A stretch of DNA of 64,000 nucleotides from Streptomyces tibetensis (GCF_007655005.1 NZ_SZVW01000004.1:310001-374000), one strand, 5' to 3'; numbered from the stretch's first letter, positions 42,822 to 51,287 are shown. The notes: generated from the letters alone by a model not told the origin. Numbers and translations: made by a program.

Positions 42822-43811
42822 ATGCATGCGATCACGATTCCCGAACCTGGTGGGCCCGAGGCGCTGGTCTGGGACGAGGTCCCGGACCCCGTGCCCGGCG
42901 AGGGCGAGGTCCTGGTCGAGGTGGCGGCCGGTGCCGTCAACCGGGCCGACATCCTGCAGCGGCAGGGCTTCTACGAACCGCCGCCCGGCGCGTCCCCCTA
43001 CCCCGGCCTGGAGTGCTCCGGGCGGATCGCCGCGATCGGCACCGGCGTCTCCGGCTGGAACGTCGGCGACGAGGTCTGCGCCCTGCTCTCCGGCGGCGGC
43101 TACGCCGAGAAGGTGGCCGTCCCGGCCGGGCAGTTGCTGCCCGTGCCCGAGGGCGTCGGCCTGACGCAGGCCGCGGCACTTCCCGAGGTGGCCTGCACCG
43201 TCTGGTCGAACGTCTTCATGATCGCCCATCTGCGGCCCGGCGAGACGCTCCTCGTGCACGGCGGCTCCAGCGGTATCGGCACGATGGCCATCCAGCTGGC
43301 CAAGGCCGTCGGCGCGCGGGTGGCCGTGACGGCCGGTACGAAGGAGAAGCTTCAGCGGTGCGCCGAGCTGGGCGCCGACATCCTGGTCAACTACCGCGAG
43401 CAGGACTTCGTGGAGGAGGTCAGGAAGGCGACGGACGGCGCCGGTGCCGACGTCATCCTGGACAACATGGGCGCCAAGTACCTGGAGCGCAACGTCAAGG
43501 CCCTCGCCGTCAACGGCCGGCTCGCGATCATCGGCATGCAGGGCGGTGTGAAGGGCGAGCTGAACATCGGTGCCCTGCTGGCCAAGCGGGCCGCCATCAG
43601 CGCGACGTCCCTGCGGGCCCGGCCCCGGGAGGAGAAGGCCGCCATCGTCGCGGCCGTACGCGAACACGTCTGGCCCCTGCTCGCGGGCGGCCACCTGCGC
43701 CCGGTCGTCGACCGTGAACTCCCGATGCGGGACGCCGCCGCCGCGCACCGGGTGGTGGAGGAGAGCGGCCACATCGGAAAGGTGCTGCTGATCGCACCCC
43801 AGGGAGCCTGA
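42822..43811 (+). CDS. Zinc-independent quinone oxidoreductase (MDR family)
   Basis: 329 aa. MDR fold: catalytic-domain start VPGEGEVLVEVAAGAVNRAD and YPGLECSGRI; nucleotide site HGGSSGIGTMAIQLAKA; NMGAKYLERN. Cys and His ligands for zinc are absent, as in NAD(P)H quinone oxidoreductases of the PIG3/QOR type. The chosen ATG at 42822 begins MHAITIPEPGG and follows GAGGGG; a second ATG lies 4 nt downstream out of frame. Divergent from drrA. Confidence 0.9.
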   Translation: MHAITIPEPGGPEALVWDEVPDPVPGEGEVLVEVAAGAVNRADILQRQGFYEPPPGASPYPGLECSGRIAAIGTGVSGWNVGDEVCALLSGGGYAEKVAVPAGQLLPVPEGVGLTQAAALPEVACTVWSNVFMIAHLRPGETLLVHGGSSGIGTMAIQLAKAVGARVAVTAGTKEKLQRCAELGADILVNYREQDFVEEVRKATDGAGADVILDNMGAKYLERNVKALAVNGRLAIIGMQGGVKGELNIGALLAKRAAISATSLRARPREEKAAIVAAVREHVWPLLAGGHLRPVVDRELPMRDAAAAHRVVEESGHIGKVLLIAPQGA

Positions 43812-43841
43812 CACCCGCCAGGCTCGCCCCCAGGAGCTTGT

Positions 43842-43983
43842 GACGGATCTCCGCGGCGTCACGGCGCACGCCCACCGCACGCACCGAACGCCGATCCTTC
43901 TTCCACGGGGATCCGTCAGAAGCCCCGCCGATCGCCCGCACCGAACGCCGATCCTTCTTCCACGGAGATCCGTCAGAAGCCCC
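43842..43983. repeat. 47-bp direct repeat with inverted arm
   Basis: 43880-43926 and 43937-43983 are 47-bp direct repeats differing at one position (GGGG against GGAG). Each contains CCTTCTTCCACGG between GATCC-type arms. GACGGATCTCCG at 43842-43853 is the exact complement of CGGAGATCCGTC at 43963-43974, so the second copy can pair with the upstream arm. The array separates two convergent genes and reaches the stop of the surface-protein gene. Confidence 0.8.
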
Positions 43984-44664
43984 CTAGACCCGCCGCAGCC
44001 GCAGCGCCACGAATGCCAGGGCCAGTCCGAGGCCGATCAGGACCAGGCCGCTGCCCAGGGGCAGGATGCGCAGGACCTGGCCGACGGGGCGTTCTGCGGT
44101 CGCGGCCTCCCGTACGGACTGTTCCGACGGAGCAGCGGACACCGGGTCGGTCTCCCGCGGCTCCTCGGGGAGGGCCGTGGCGTCGGAGAGGCCCTGCTCC
44201 TGCTCTGCCTCCTCCGGCCGTCCCGGCCGCACCCGGCCCTCTCCTGCCCTGCTCCCGGCCCGCGAGGGCTCACCGGCGTCGGAAGGGGTCGCCCTGGCTG
44301 CCGCGGCCGACGAAGCCGCCCGGGCCGACGGAGCGGCCAGGGGTGACAGGGCGGACCGGGCCGAGGAAGCCGCCCGGGCCGAGGGGGTGGGCCGGGCCGA
44401 CGAAGCCGTCCCGGACGACGCCGTCGGGCGGGAGGACGGAGTGGGCGGCGCGGACGGGGCCGATGAGGCGGGCCCGGGCGACGGGATGGCGAGGGTCCCG
44501 GCCCCCGCCTCCTCCGGCTCCGCCGAGGCCGCCGTGTCCGCCTCCTCGTCGTATGTGTGGACAGCCCCGTAGGACGGGACGGATCCGAAGGGTGAGACGG
44601 CCGCGCCGGCCCCCAGGGCGAGGACCAGTCCCGTCGCCCGCAGCGCGCGTAGCCATGGAGTCAC
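43984..44664 (-). CDS. Secreted Ala/Ser/Pro-rich protein with C-terminal membrane anchor
   Basis: 226 aa from the GTG at 44664 (GGGAGGGGG upstream); an ATG at 44709 is possible. A signal-peptide-like start (LRALRATGLVLALGAGAAVS) is followed by about 130 residues of Ala/Ser/Pro/Arg-rich sequence without clear fold, then a membrane helix near the end (LGSGLVLIGLGLALAFVAL) and the tail RLRRV. This is the layout of an extended surface stalk; no LPxTG motif is visible. No specific function is recognised. Confidence 0.7.
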   Translation of the reverse strand: MTPWLRALRATGLVLALGAGAAVSPFGSVPSYGAVHTYDEEADTAASAEPEEAGAGTLAIPSPGPASSAPSAPPTPSSRPTASSGTASSARPTPSARAASSARSALSPLAAPSARAASSAAAARATPSDAGEPSRAGSRAGEGRVRPGRPEEAEQEQGLSDATALPEEPRETDPVSAAPSEQSVREAATAERPVGQVLRILPLGSGLVLIGLGLALAFVALRLRRV

Positions 44665-44801
44665 GGGGGTGACCCCCTCCCGCCGCGCCCGGTAGGGCAG
44701 AAACGGCAAGTTCGGTCATATCGTGGCAAAAGCCTCACACCGCCTCGCGCTCCGGGCACTCCGGGTTCGGCCGACGGACGGAATCGCTGCACAATCCGGT
44801 T

Positions 44802-45371
44802 ATGTCGATACGTCACGGGCTGCTGGCCCTGCTGGCGGCCGGCCCCCGCTACGGCTCCCGCCTGCGCACCGATTTCGAGGCCCGCACCGGCGGGACCTGG
44901 CCGCTGAACATCGGGCAGGTCTACACGACGCTCGGCCGCCTGCAACGGGACGGAATGGTCGCCCAGGACGACGTCGACACGGCCGGACGGACGCTGTACG
45001 CGCTCACCGAGGCCGGCCGCGCCGAACTGCGCTCCTGGTACGACCGCCCCGTGGAACGGGCCGGCCCGCCGCGCGACGAGCTGGCGATCAAGCTGGTGAT
45101 GGCGCTCGGCGCGGACGGCGTCGACGTGCGGGAGGTCGTCGAGGCCCAGCGGCGGCATGTGGCGCGGGCACTGCACGACCATGTGCGCCTGCGGGCCGAG
45201 GCCCTGGCCCGGGCGCCGGAACACCCAGGGGAGCCGGCCCGGCTGCTGGTCCTGGAGCAGCTCGTCTTCCAGGACGAGGCCGAGGTCCGTTGGCTGGACC
45301 ACTGCGAGGCCCGCCTGCTCCGGTTCACCCGCGAGGAGCAACCGCATCCGCCGGAGCAACCCGAAGCGTGA
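44802..45371 (+). CDS. PadR-family transcriptional regulator
   Basis: 189 aa. The winged helix (about 1-80) starts MSIRHGLLALLAAGPRYGSRLRTDFE, with VYTTLGRLQRDGMV and YALTEAGRAEL as wing. The C-terminal Vir_act_alpha_C-like helical region (about 95-180) mediates dimerisation. CACAAT at 44790-44795 sits 6 nt before the ATG and no SD is visible, so the message may be leaderless. It may control the DrrAB-type exporter nearby, as PadR regulators often do, but two genes intervene. Confidence 0.88.
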   Translation: MSIRHGLLALLAAGPRYGSRLRTDFEARTGGTWPLNIGQVYTTLGRLQRDGMVAQDDVDTAGRTLYALTEAGRAELRSWYDRPVERAGPPRDELAIKLVMALGADGVDVREVVEAQRRHVARALHDHVRLRAEALARAPEHPGEPARLLVLEQLVFQDEAEVRWLDHCEARLLRFTREEQPHPPEQPEA

Positions 45372-45438
45372 CCGACTCGTCTCCTCCAGCGCGGTGGATC
45401 AGCCTCCTGTGGGGGCACCACGGAGGTGAGGTGCAGGC

Positions 45439-45996
45439 GTGCGACAGAATGGCGACATGGAGATGCCGAGGAACGAACGGTCGTCGGAGAACCCGCAGAT
45501 CCTGGTCGTGGGCCAGGACGGCATGGCGCTCGGTGGCGGCGGCGCAGACGATGACTCCCGCGAGACCCCGGTCACGGAACAGGTGGAGCAGCCCGCGAAG
45601 GTCATGCGGATCGGCAGCATGATCAAGCAGCTGCTGGAGGAAGTGCGCGCGGCTCCCCTCGACGAGGCCAGCCGGGTCCGGCTCAAGGACATCCACGCCA
45701 GCTCGGTGAAGGAGCTGGAGGACGGTCTGGCGCCCGAGCTGGTCGAGGAGCTGGAGCGGCTCTCCCTGCCCTTCACGGACGAGACGACCCCCAGCGACTC
45801 GGAGCTGCGCATCGCGCAGGCCCAGCTCGTGGGGTGGCTGGAGGGGCTCTTCCACGGGATCCAGACGACGTTGTTCGCCCAGCAGATGGCGGCGCGTGCC
45901 CAGCTGGAGCAGATGCGCCGCGCCCTCCCGCCGGGAGTCGGCGACGGCCTCGACGAGCAGCACCCGGGCGGCCGGTCCGGCGGCCCTTACCTGTAG
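45439..45996 (+). CDS. bpa: Bacterial proteasome activator Bpa/PafE
   Basis: 185 aa. A disordered N-terminus is followed by a helical core (about 55-165; motifs RIGSMIKQLLEEVRAAPLDE and AQLVGWLEGLFHGIQTTLFAQQ) and the C-terminus GGPYL. M. tuberculosis Bpa/PafE ends in GQYL, which docks into the 20S proteasome to open its gate; the PYL end here is a close match. It forms a dodecameric ring and stimulates ATP-independent degradation of unfolded proteins. GTG at 45439 is supported by GGAGG; ATG at 45457 is an alternative. The 20S genes are elsewhere. Confidence 0.88.
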   Translation: MRQNGDMEMPRNERSSENPQILVVGQDGMALGGGGADDDSRETPVTEQVEQPAKVMRIGSMIKQLLEEVRAAPLDEASRVRLKDIHASSVKELEDGLAPELVEELERLSLPFTDETTPSDSELRIAQAQLVGWLEGLFHGIQTTLFAQQMAARAQLEQMRRALPPGVGDGLDEQHPGGRSGGPYL

Positions 45997-46020
45997 GCGG
46001 CCACAGGCCACGGAATGGAC

Positions 46021-46054
46021 GAAGGGCCCGGCGGCCGAAGCCGCCGGGCCCTTC
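46021..46054. terminator. Bidirectional terminator between bpa and kinase gene
   Basis: A perfect 15-bp stem (46021-46035 with 46040-46054) around CGAA lies between the two convergent stops. Confidence 0.88.
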
Positions 46055-46070
46055 CGCGCATCGGGGGACC

Positions 46071-47711
46071 TCAGGAGGGCGGGTTGCCCGTCGAGACGCT
46101 GAGTTCGATCTCGGGCATGTCCTGGGGGTCGACGTCGGTGTCGGCGGACGGGAACTGGTTCATGACCGTGCCGTCGCCGTAGGTGTTCTCGTCGACCTTC
46201 TTCTCGTTCAGTTCCCAGCCGGCCGCCTGGAGACAGGCCTTGACCGACTTGATGTCCTTGAACTTGAAGTCCGGGACCTGGATCTTGTCGGGGTCGTTGT
46301 ACGACTCCCGCGGCTCCGTGCACTCCTCGGTGTCGATCGTCTTCGAGGTGTCCGGGCCGCGGTAGCCGGGCTTCTTCTCCGCGGAGGCCGAGGCGCTCGG
46401 GTTGCCGCCGCCCTTGTCGTCCTCGCCGCCGCCGTTCAGCAGCAGCGCCGTGACGAGACCGCCGACGGCGACGACGGACACGATGACCGAGCCGATGATC
46501 ACCGGCTTGTTGTTCCGGCCGCCGCCGGAGGAGGTGGCCGCGGTCTGGGGCGACAGGTTGTACGGCGGCGGCGTCGACGGGCCGGGCTGCGGGGAGTACC
46601 CCGCCGGTGAGGGCGTCTGGTAACCGCCCTGCTGCGGATAGCCGTACGCCGGGTTCGGCCCCGTCGGGGCGGGCGTGCCGTACGGGTTCGGGGGCGGGGT
46701 CGGCTGGTACGGCGTCTGCACCTGGCCCGAGGGCGCCGGGGTCGCCTGGTCGACCGGCGGGAACACGGCCGAGCCGACGCCCGCGCCGCTGGGGGCCTGG
46801 GAGCCCGGGACGATGCTCGGCGGCGCGGCCTGGAAGGAGGCCGCCACCCGCAGGCACTCGTCGCGCATGGCCTCGGCGCTGGGGAAGCGCTCGTTCGGGT
46901 TCTTCTTCAGCGCGCGGGCGATCAGCGCGTCCACGGCCGGGGGCAGGGAGCGGTTGACCGAGGACGGAACCGGCGGTTCCTCCTGGACGTGCGCGTACGC
47001 GATGGCCAGCGGTGAGTCCGCCTCGAACGGCAACCGCCCGGTGACCAGTTGGAACAGCATGATGCCGACCGAGTACAGGTCGGAGCGGGCGTCCACACCG
47101 CGGCCGAGGGCCTGCTCCGGCGAGAGGTACTGCGGGGTTCCGACGACCATGCCGGTCTGCGTCATCGACGTCACACCGGACTGCATGGCGCGCGCGATGC
47201 CGAAGTCCATCACCTTGACCACGGCGCGCTTGGTCATCATCACGTTGCCCGGCTTGATGTCGCGGTGGACCAGGCCCATCTCGTGGCTGATCTCCAGCGC
47301 GGCCAGCACGTCCGCCGTGATCTTCAGCGCCTTGTCGGCGGGCATCGCGCCCTGCTGCCGCACGTCCTCGTCGAGGACCGAGCCGAGCGGGCGGCCCTCG
47401 ACGTACTCCATGACGATGTACGGCGTCGTCATGCCGTCGAGGGTGTCCTCGCCGGTGTCGAAGACCGACACGATGTTGGTGTGCGTGAGCTTGGCCACGG
47501 CCTGGGCCTCACGGCGGAACCGCTCGCGGAAGGCCTGTTCCCGTCCGAGATCCGTGTGAAGTGTCTTGATCGCGACCTGCCGGTCGAGCACGCTGTCGTA
47601 CGCGAGGTGCACCGAGGCCATGCCGCCCTGGCCGAGGAGGTCACGCAGCTGATAGCGGCCACCGGCGAGCGCCCGTCCCGCGTACTGGCCCTGTGCGCCG
47701 TCCTGGCTCAT
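46071..47711 (-). CDS. Membrane Ser/Thr protein kinase with single PASTA-like domain
   Basis: 546 aa from the ATG at 47711 (GGGGGAAACGG upstream; the longer frame adds 27 residues without SD). Kinase domain about 20-290: Gly loop GQGGMASVH, Lys49, catalytic Asp151 in HRDIKPGN, DFG 169-171, GTPQYLSPEQ. A Pro/Gln/Tyr-rich region (about 295-395) with PYGTP/PNPYG elements leads to one membrane helix (about 403-425). The external part ends in one PASTA-like domain (about 460-545, IQVPDFKFKDIKSVKACLQAAGW). The Pro-rich linker may bind other proteins. It is divergent from another kinase gene. Confidence 0.92.
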   Translation of the reverse strand: MSQDGAQGQYAGRALAGGRYQLRDLLGQGGMASVHLAYDSVLDRQVAIKTLHTDLGREQAFRERFRREAQAVAKLTHTNIVSVFDTGEDTLDGMTTPYIVMEYVEGRPLGSVLDEDVRQQGAMPADKALKITADVLAALEISHEMGLVHRDIKPGNVMMTKRAVVKVMDFGIARAMQSGVTSMTQTGMVVGTPQYLSPEQALGRGVDARSDLYSVGIMLFQLVTGRLPFEADSPLAIAYAHVQEEPPVPSSVNRSLPPAVDALIARALKKNPNERFPSAEAMRDECLRVAASFQAAPPSIVPGSQAPSGAGVGSAVFPPVDQATPAPSGQVQTPYQPTPPPNPYGTPAPTGPNPAYGYPQQGGYQTPSPAGYSPQPGPSTPPPYNLSPQTAATSSGGGRNNKPVIIGSVIVSVVAVGGLVTALLLNGGGEDDKGGGNPSASASAEKKPGYRGPDTSKTIDTEECTEPRESYNDPDKIQVPDFKFKDIKSVKACLQAAGWELNEKKVDENTYGDGTVMNQFPSADTDVDPQDMPEIELSVSTGNPPS

Positions 47712-48068
47712 GTTCCGTTTCCCCCGTAGCCCTTGAGGCGCCGCCGACTTGCGCTGATCCGCCGCGGATCCGTCGTTGATCCAAACCGCCATTCCCGGCC
47801 AAGTCTGCCCCAGGGCACCGACACGTCAAGCTCGGTGCCCGTTCCGTGACCGTACGCGAAAGAAGCGTCGCGGAAGCGTTACCGGGGGCGTACGGGCGGG
47901 ACACAGAATTTGCACGACGGTAAGGAGTGAAGGTTTCATGGCCGGTCCGTCTCGTGCCGGTCCCGGGGCCCCTTCTCGGGCCGGAGGCTTGCGCGGAGGC
48001 TGTAGCGTGGCCGACGGAGACCGTAACAACACCGCGCGCACCGCGGGCAGAAACGACGGCGAGGACTG
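47712..48068. promoter_or_regulatory. Divergent promoter region between two kinase genes
   Basis: 357 bp with no convincing large gene. It must carry both kinase promoters. A relatively AT-rich patch with GACACAGAATTTGCACGACG around 47900 and TAGCGT at 48003-48008 are the best promoter-like pieces. A small possible ORF occupies 47938-48069. Confidence 0.4.
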
Positions 48069-48069
48069 A
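47938..48069 (+). CDS. Possible small upstream ORF coupled to the kinase gene
   Basis: 43 aa, ATG preceded by AAGGAG at 10 nt. The stop overlaps the kinase ATG (TGATG). The product is Gly/Arg-rich without recognisable domain. It may be a leader peptide, an N-terminal extension artefact, or not translated. Confidence 0.3.
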   Translation: MAGPSRAGPGAPSRAGGLRGGCSVADGDRNNTARTAGRNDGED

Positions 48070-49664
48070 TGGCACAGCAGCAGCGCGCTCAGGGCCCGTC
48101 CGACCCCGAGGGCACTGGCGGCGGCATGTCGGAGGCGCCGGAGTCCTGGGGGAACGGCGGACTGGTCGGGGACGGCCGGTACCGGCTGACCCGCAGACTC
48201 GGCCGGGGCGGCATGGCCGAGGTGTTCGCAGCCGAGGACGTCCGTCTCGGACGCACCGTCGCGGTCAAGCTGCTCCGCTCCGACCTCGCCGAGGACCCGG
48301 TCTCCAAGGCGCGCTTCACGCGCGAGGCCCAGTCGGTGGCCGGTCTCAACCACCACTCGATCGTCGCCGTGTACGACTCCGGCGAGGACTTCGTCGGCGG
48401 CCAGTCCGTGCCGTACATCGTCATGGAGATCGTCGAGGGCCGCACCATCCGCGACCTCCTGCTCAACGCGGAGGCGCCCGGTCCCGAGCAGGCGCTGATC
48501 ATCGTCTCGGGCGTCCTGGAGGCGCTCGCCTACTCGCACCAGCACGGCATCGTGCACCGCGACATCAAGCCCGCCAACGTCATCATCACGCACAACGGTG
48601 CGGTGAAGGTGATGGACTTCGGCATCGCCCGCGCCCTGCACGGCGCGTCCACGACGATGACGCAGACCGGCATGGTCATGGGCACCCCGCAGTACCTCTC
48701 CCCCGAGCAGGCGCTCGGCAAGGCCGTCGACCACCGTTCCGACCTCTACGCCACGGGCTGCCTGCTCTACGAACTCCTCGCGCTGCGCCCGCCCTTCACC
48801 GGCGAGACCCCGCTGTCCGTGGTCTACCAGCACGTCCAGGACATCCCCACGCCGCCGTCCCAGACCTCCGACGCCTGCCCGCCGGAGCTGGACGGCCTGG
48901 TCATGCGCTCCCTGGCCAAGGAGCCCGACGACCGCTTCCAGACGGCGGAGGAGATGCGCGGGCTGGTCCAGTACGCGCTCCAGATGCTCTACGACCAGGG
49001 CGGCCACACCGGCACCTGGAACACCGGCCCGGTCGACACGCACGAGGGCCGGAACACCCCGGCGGGCGGCTTCGCCGGTGCGACGGCCGTGATGGGACAC
49101 CCCGGGGACGTCTCCGGCACCGCGCAGATCCCCTCGCAGATCCTGCCCGGCGGTTACGGCGGCGGGGACGAAGGCGGCTTCGAGGGCCACGGCAACAAGG
49201 GCAGCGGCCGCGGCAAGCTCTGGATCCTCGCCGTGCTCGCGGTGATCGCCATCGCCGCGGGCGTCGCCCTGGCGCTGCAGAACACCGGCGGCGACAAGGA
49301 CGGCCCGAGCAAGGAGCAGAAGCCGACCACCTCGCAGACCAAAGAGAAGGAAACGCCCAGCGAGACCCCGAGCGACGACGACACCGGCGAGCCGACCGAC
49401 ACGGAGACGGACACGGGAACCGGCACCGGCTCGGGCAACGGCAACTGGACGCCGACCTACAAGCCGTCCCCCACGCTGTCGCAGAGTGCTCCCGCATCGC
49501 CCACCGGCGAGCCGACGGACAACCCGACCAGCGCGGAGCCGACCGGCGAACCGACGGACGAGGAGCCCACGGACCCGGGCACCCCGACCGACGACACGGG
49601 CGGCGCCGACGGTGGCGGCACCACGGAGGGCATCGTGGGGGGCGCGGGCGGCGGCGAAGGCTGA
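48069..49664 (+). CDS. Membrane Ser/Thr protein kinase without PASTA
   Basis: 531 aa. Kinase domain about 37-305: Gly loop GRGGMAEVF, Lys67, catalytic Asp165 in HRDIKPAN, DFG 183-185, Thr-rich activation loop (STTMTQTGMVMGT). A Gly-rich juxtamembrane region leads to one membrane helix (about 383-403). The external part is about 125 residues of Thr/Pro/Glu/Asp/Ser with repeated GEPTD units and no folded sensor domain, so it may be a wall-spanning stalk. Closest in kinase sequence to the other two kinases of the window. Confidence 0.92.
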   Translation: MAQQQRAQGPSDPEGTGGGMSEAPESWGNGGLVGDGRYRLTRRLGRGGMAEVFAAEDVRLGRTVAVKLLRSDLAEDPVSKARFTREAQSVAGLNHHSIVAVYDSGEDFVGGQSVPYIVMEIVEGRTIRDLLLNAEAPGPEQALIIVSGVLEALAYSHQHGIVHRDIKPANVIITHNGAVKVMDFGIARALHGASTTMTQTGMVMGTPQYLSPEQALGKAVDHRSDLYATGCLLYELLALRPPFTGETPLSVVYQHVQDIPTPPSQTSDACPPELDGLVMRSLAKEPDDRFQTAEEMRGLVQYALQMLYDQGGHTGTWNTGPVDTHEGRNTPAGGFAGATAVMGHPGDVSGTAQIPSQILPGGYGGGDEGGFEGHGNKGSGRGKLWILAVLAVIAIAAGVALALQNTGGDKDGPSKEQKPTTSQTKEKETPSETPSDDDTGEPTDTETDTGTGTGSGNGNWTPTYKPSPTLSQSAPASPTGEPTDNPTSAEPTGEPTDEEPTDPGTPTDDTGGADGGGTTEGIVGGAGGGEG

Positions 49665-49844
49665 TCCCGCTGCTCAGCAGCACGATTCACGCGCGCGTGG
49701 GACCCGGGGACGGGGCCCACGCGCGCGGGCCGTTTCGGGCACGCCGAAAAGAGGACTCTTCCCGTGACCTGGGTCACCGGGTTAACGTGCGGTTGCTCCG
49801 GCCTCCTGCAAGGCTGTGACCAGGGCCCCTTCCCAGCCTTCCCG

Positions 49845-49866
49845 ATTTACTTGGATATCCAAGCAA
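49845..49866. promoter_or_regulatory. Near-perfect palindrome, candidate operator of bkdFGH
   Basis: CTTGGATATCCAAG (49849-49862) is a perfect 14-bp palindrome; with flanking TTT and AAA it extends to 22 bp with one mismatch. It lies in an AT-rich patch about 230 bp upstream of bkdF. It does not match parS or the Lrp-like dyad of bkdA; a MarR- or TetR-type dimer could bind. Confidence 0.5.
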
Positions 49867-50010
49867 AATCGCAGGTCAGGTGGGGTTTCACAGAAATGTG
49901 GCGCACTGGGTAACGTGCTTTCTGCAGGGCGCTCGCCGGGGCACCTGTCACGCCTGTTCCCGGCCGAGCGGCACCCACCCCGTGCCCCGGTGTCGAGAAC
50001 AGGTGAGCCG

Positions 50011-50038
50011 CTCCCCCAAGCTCAAAAGAGCAGGGGGG
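50011..50038. repeat. Streptomyces CCCCCAAGCTC...GAGCAGGGGG hairpin element
   Basis: CCCCC-AAGCTC, loop AAAA, GAGC-A-GGGGG: a short stem-loop of a type scattered in Streptomyces intergenic regions. It lies 51 bp before the bkdF start and may attenuate or simply mark a repeat. Confidence 0.6.
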
Positions 50039-50089
50039 ACCCCCAGGCCTACCGGCAACCCCGTGGCCCGGACCGACGGAGGAGCACAC

Positions 50090-51286
50090 GTGACCGTGGA
50101 GAGCACTGCCGCGCGCACACCGCGACGCAGCGCCGGAAGCAAGGCCGGCACCACCGGCACCAAGCGCACCACCCGCACGCCTGCCAAGAAGGACGCCAAG
50201 AGCACCGAGCCCCAGCTCGTGCAGCTGCTGACGCCCGAGGGCAAGCGCGTCAAGAACGCCGAGTACGACAAGTACGTCGCCGGTATCACTCCGGAAGAGC
50301 TCCGCGGCCTCTACCGCGACATGGTGCTCACCCGCCGCTTCGACGCCGAGGCCACCTCCCTGCAGCGCCAGGGAGAGCTGGGCCTGTGGGCGTCGCTGCT
50401 CGGCCAGGAGGCCGCCCAGATCGGGTCCGGCCGGGCCACCCGGGACGACGACTACGTCTTCCCGACCTACCGCGAGCACGGCGTGGCCTGGTGCCGCGGC
50501 GTCGACCCGGCCAACCTGCTCGGGATGTTCCGCGGTGTGAACAACGGCGGCTGGGACCCCAACAGCAACAACTTCCAGCTGTACACGATCGTCATCGGCT
50601 CCCAGACGCTGCACGCCACCGGCTACGCGATGGGCGTCGCCAAGGACGGCGCCGACAGCGCGGTGATCGCCTACTTCGGCGACGGCGCCTCCAGCCAGGG
50701 CGACGTGGCCGAGTCCTTCACCTTCTCCGCGGTGTACAACGCCCCGGTCGTGTTCTTCTGCCAGAACAACCAGTGGGCCATCTCCGAGCCGACCGAGAAG
50801 CAGTCCCGCGTGCCGATCTACCAGCGCGCCCAGGGCTTCGGCTTCCCGGGCGTCCGGGTGGACGGCAACGACGTGCTCGGTGTCCTCGCGGTCACCCGGT
50901 GGGCCCTGGAGCGGGCCCGCACCGGCGAGGGCCCGACCCTCGTCGAGGCGTTCACCTACCGCATGGGCGCCCACACCACCTCCGACGACCCGACCCGCTA
51001 CCGGGGCGACGAGGAGCGCCAGGCCTGGGAGGCCAAGGACCCGATCCTGCGCCTTCGCCGGTACCTGGAGGCCTCAAACCACGCGGACGAGGGTTTCTTC
51101 GCGGAACTGGAGACCGAGTCCGAGGCGTTGGGCAAACGAGTGCGCGAGGCGGTCCGTTCCATGCCGGACCCGGACCACTTCGCGATCTTCGAGAACGCCT
51201 ATGCGGACGGACACGCGCTCGTCGACGAGGAGCGCGCCCAGTTCGCCGCGTACCAGGCGTCGTTCGCCGACGAGGGGGGTAACTGA
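50090..51286 (+). CDS. bkdF: 2-oxoacid dehydrogenase E1 alpha subunit (second bkd operon)
   Basis: 398 aa from GTG 50090, with GGAGGA just upstream; the longer open frame from 49880 covers the leader. A Thr/Lys/Arg-rich, probably disordered N-terminus of about 45 residues precedes the E1-alpha domain. ThDP motif: FGDGASSQGDVAESFTFSAV ... FFCQNNQWAISEP. RYRGDEERQAW is the phospho-loop equivalent. In S. avermitilis bkdFGH lies about 12 kb from bkdABC, and bkdF is needed for branched-chain 2-oxoacid dehydrogenase activity; the same spacing is seen here. Pyruvate as a substrate cannot be excluded. Confidence 0.9.
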   Translation: MTVESTAARTPRRSAGSKAGTTGTKRTTRTPAKKDAKSTEPQLVQLLTPEGKRVKNAEYDKYVAGITPEELRGLYRDMVLTRRFDAEATSLQRQGELGLWASLLGQEAAQIGSGRATRDDDYVFPTYREHGVAWCRGVDPANLLGMFRGVNNGGWDPNSNNFQLYTIVIGSQTLHATGYAMGVAKDGADSAVIAYFGDGASSQGDVAESFTFSAVYNAPVVFFCQNNQWAISEPTEKQSRVPIYQRAQGFGFPGVRVDGNDVLGVLAVTRWALERARTGEGPTLVEAFTYRMGAHTTSDDPTRYRGDEERQAWEAKDPILRLRRYLEASNHADEGFFAELETESEALGKRVREAVRSMPDPDHFAIFENAYADGHALVDEERAQFAAYQASFADEGGN

Positions 51287-51287
51287 G

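Larger units (their letters stand above)
49665..50089. promoter_or_regulatory. Long leader region upstream of bkdF
   Basis: 425 bp without a gene. From left: a Gly/Ala-type GC stretch with inverted CACGCGCGCGTG and CACGCGCGCGGG blocks near 49690-49730, then an AT-rich patch with a dyad (49845-49866), then a hairpin at 50011-50038 shortly before the bkdF SD. This is the likely regulated promoter of the second bkd operon. Confidence 0.5.

Noticed and set aside
49849..49862. Second parS site
   Set aside because: CTTGGATATCCAAG is a palindrome but does not match GTTTCACGTGAAAC; a nearby GTTTCACAGAAA also fails.
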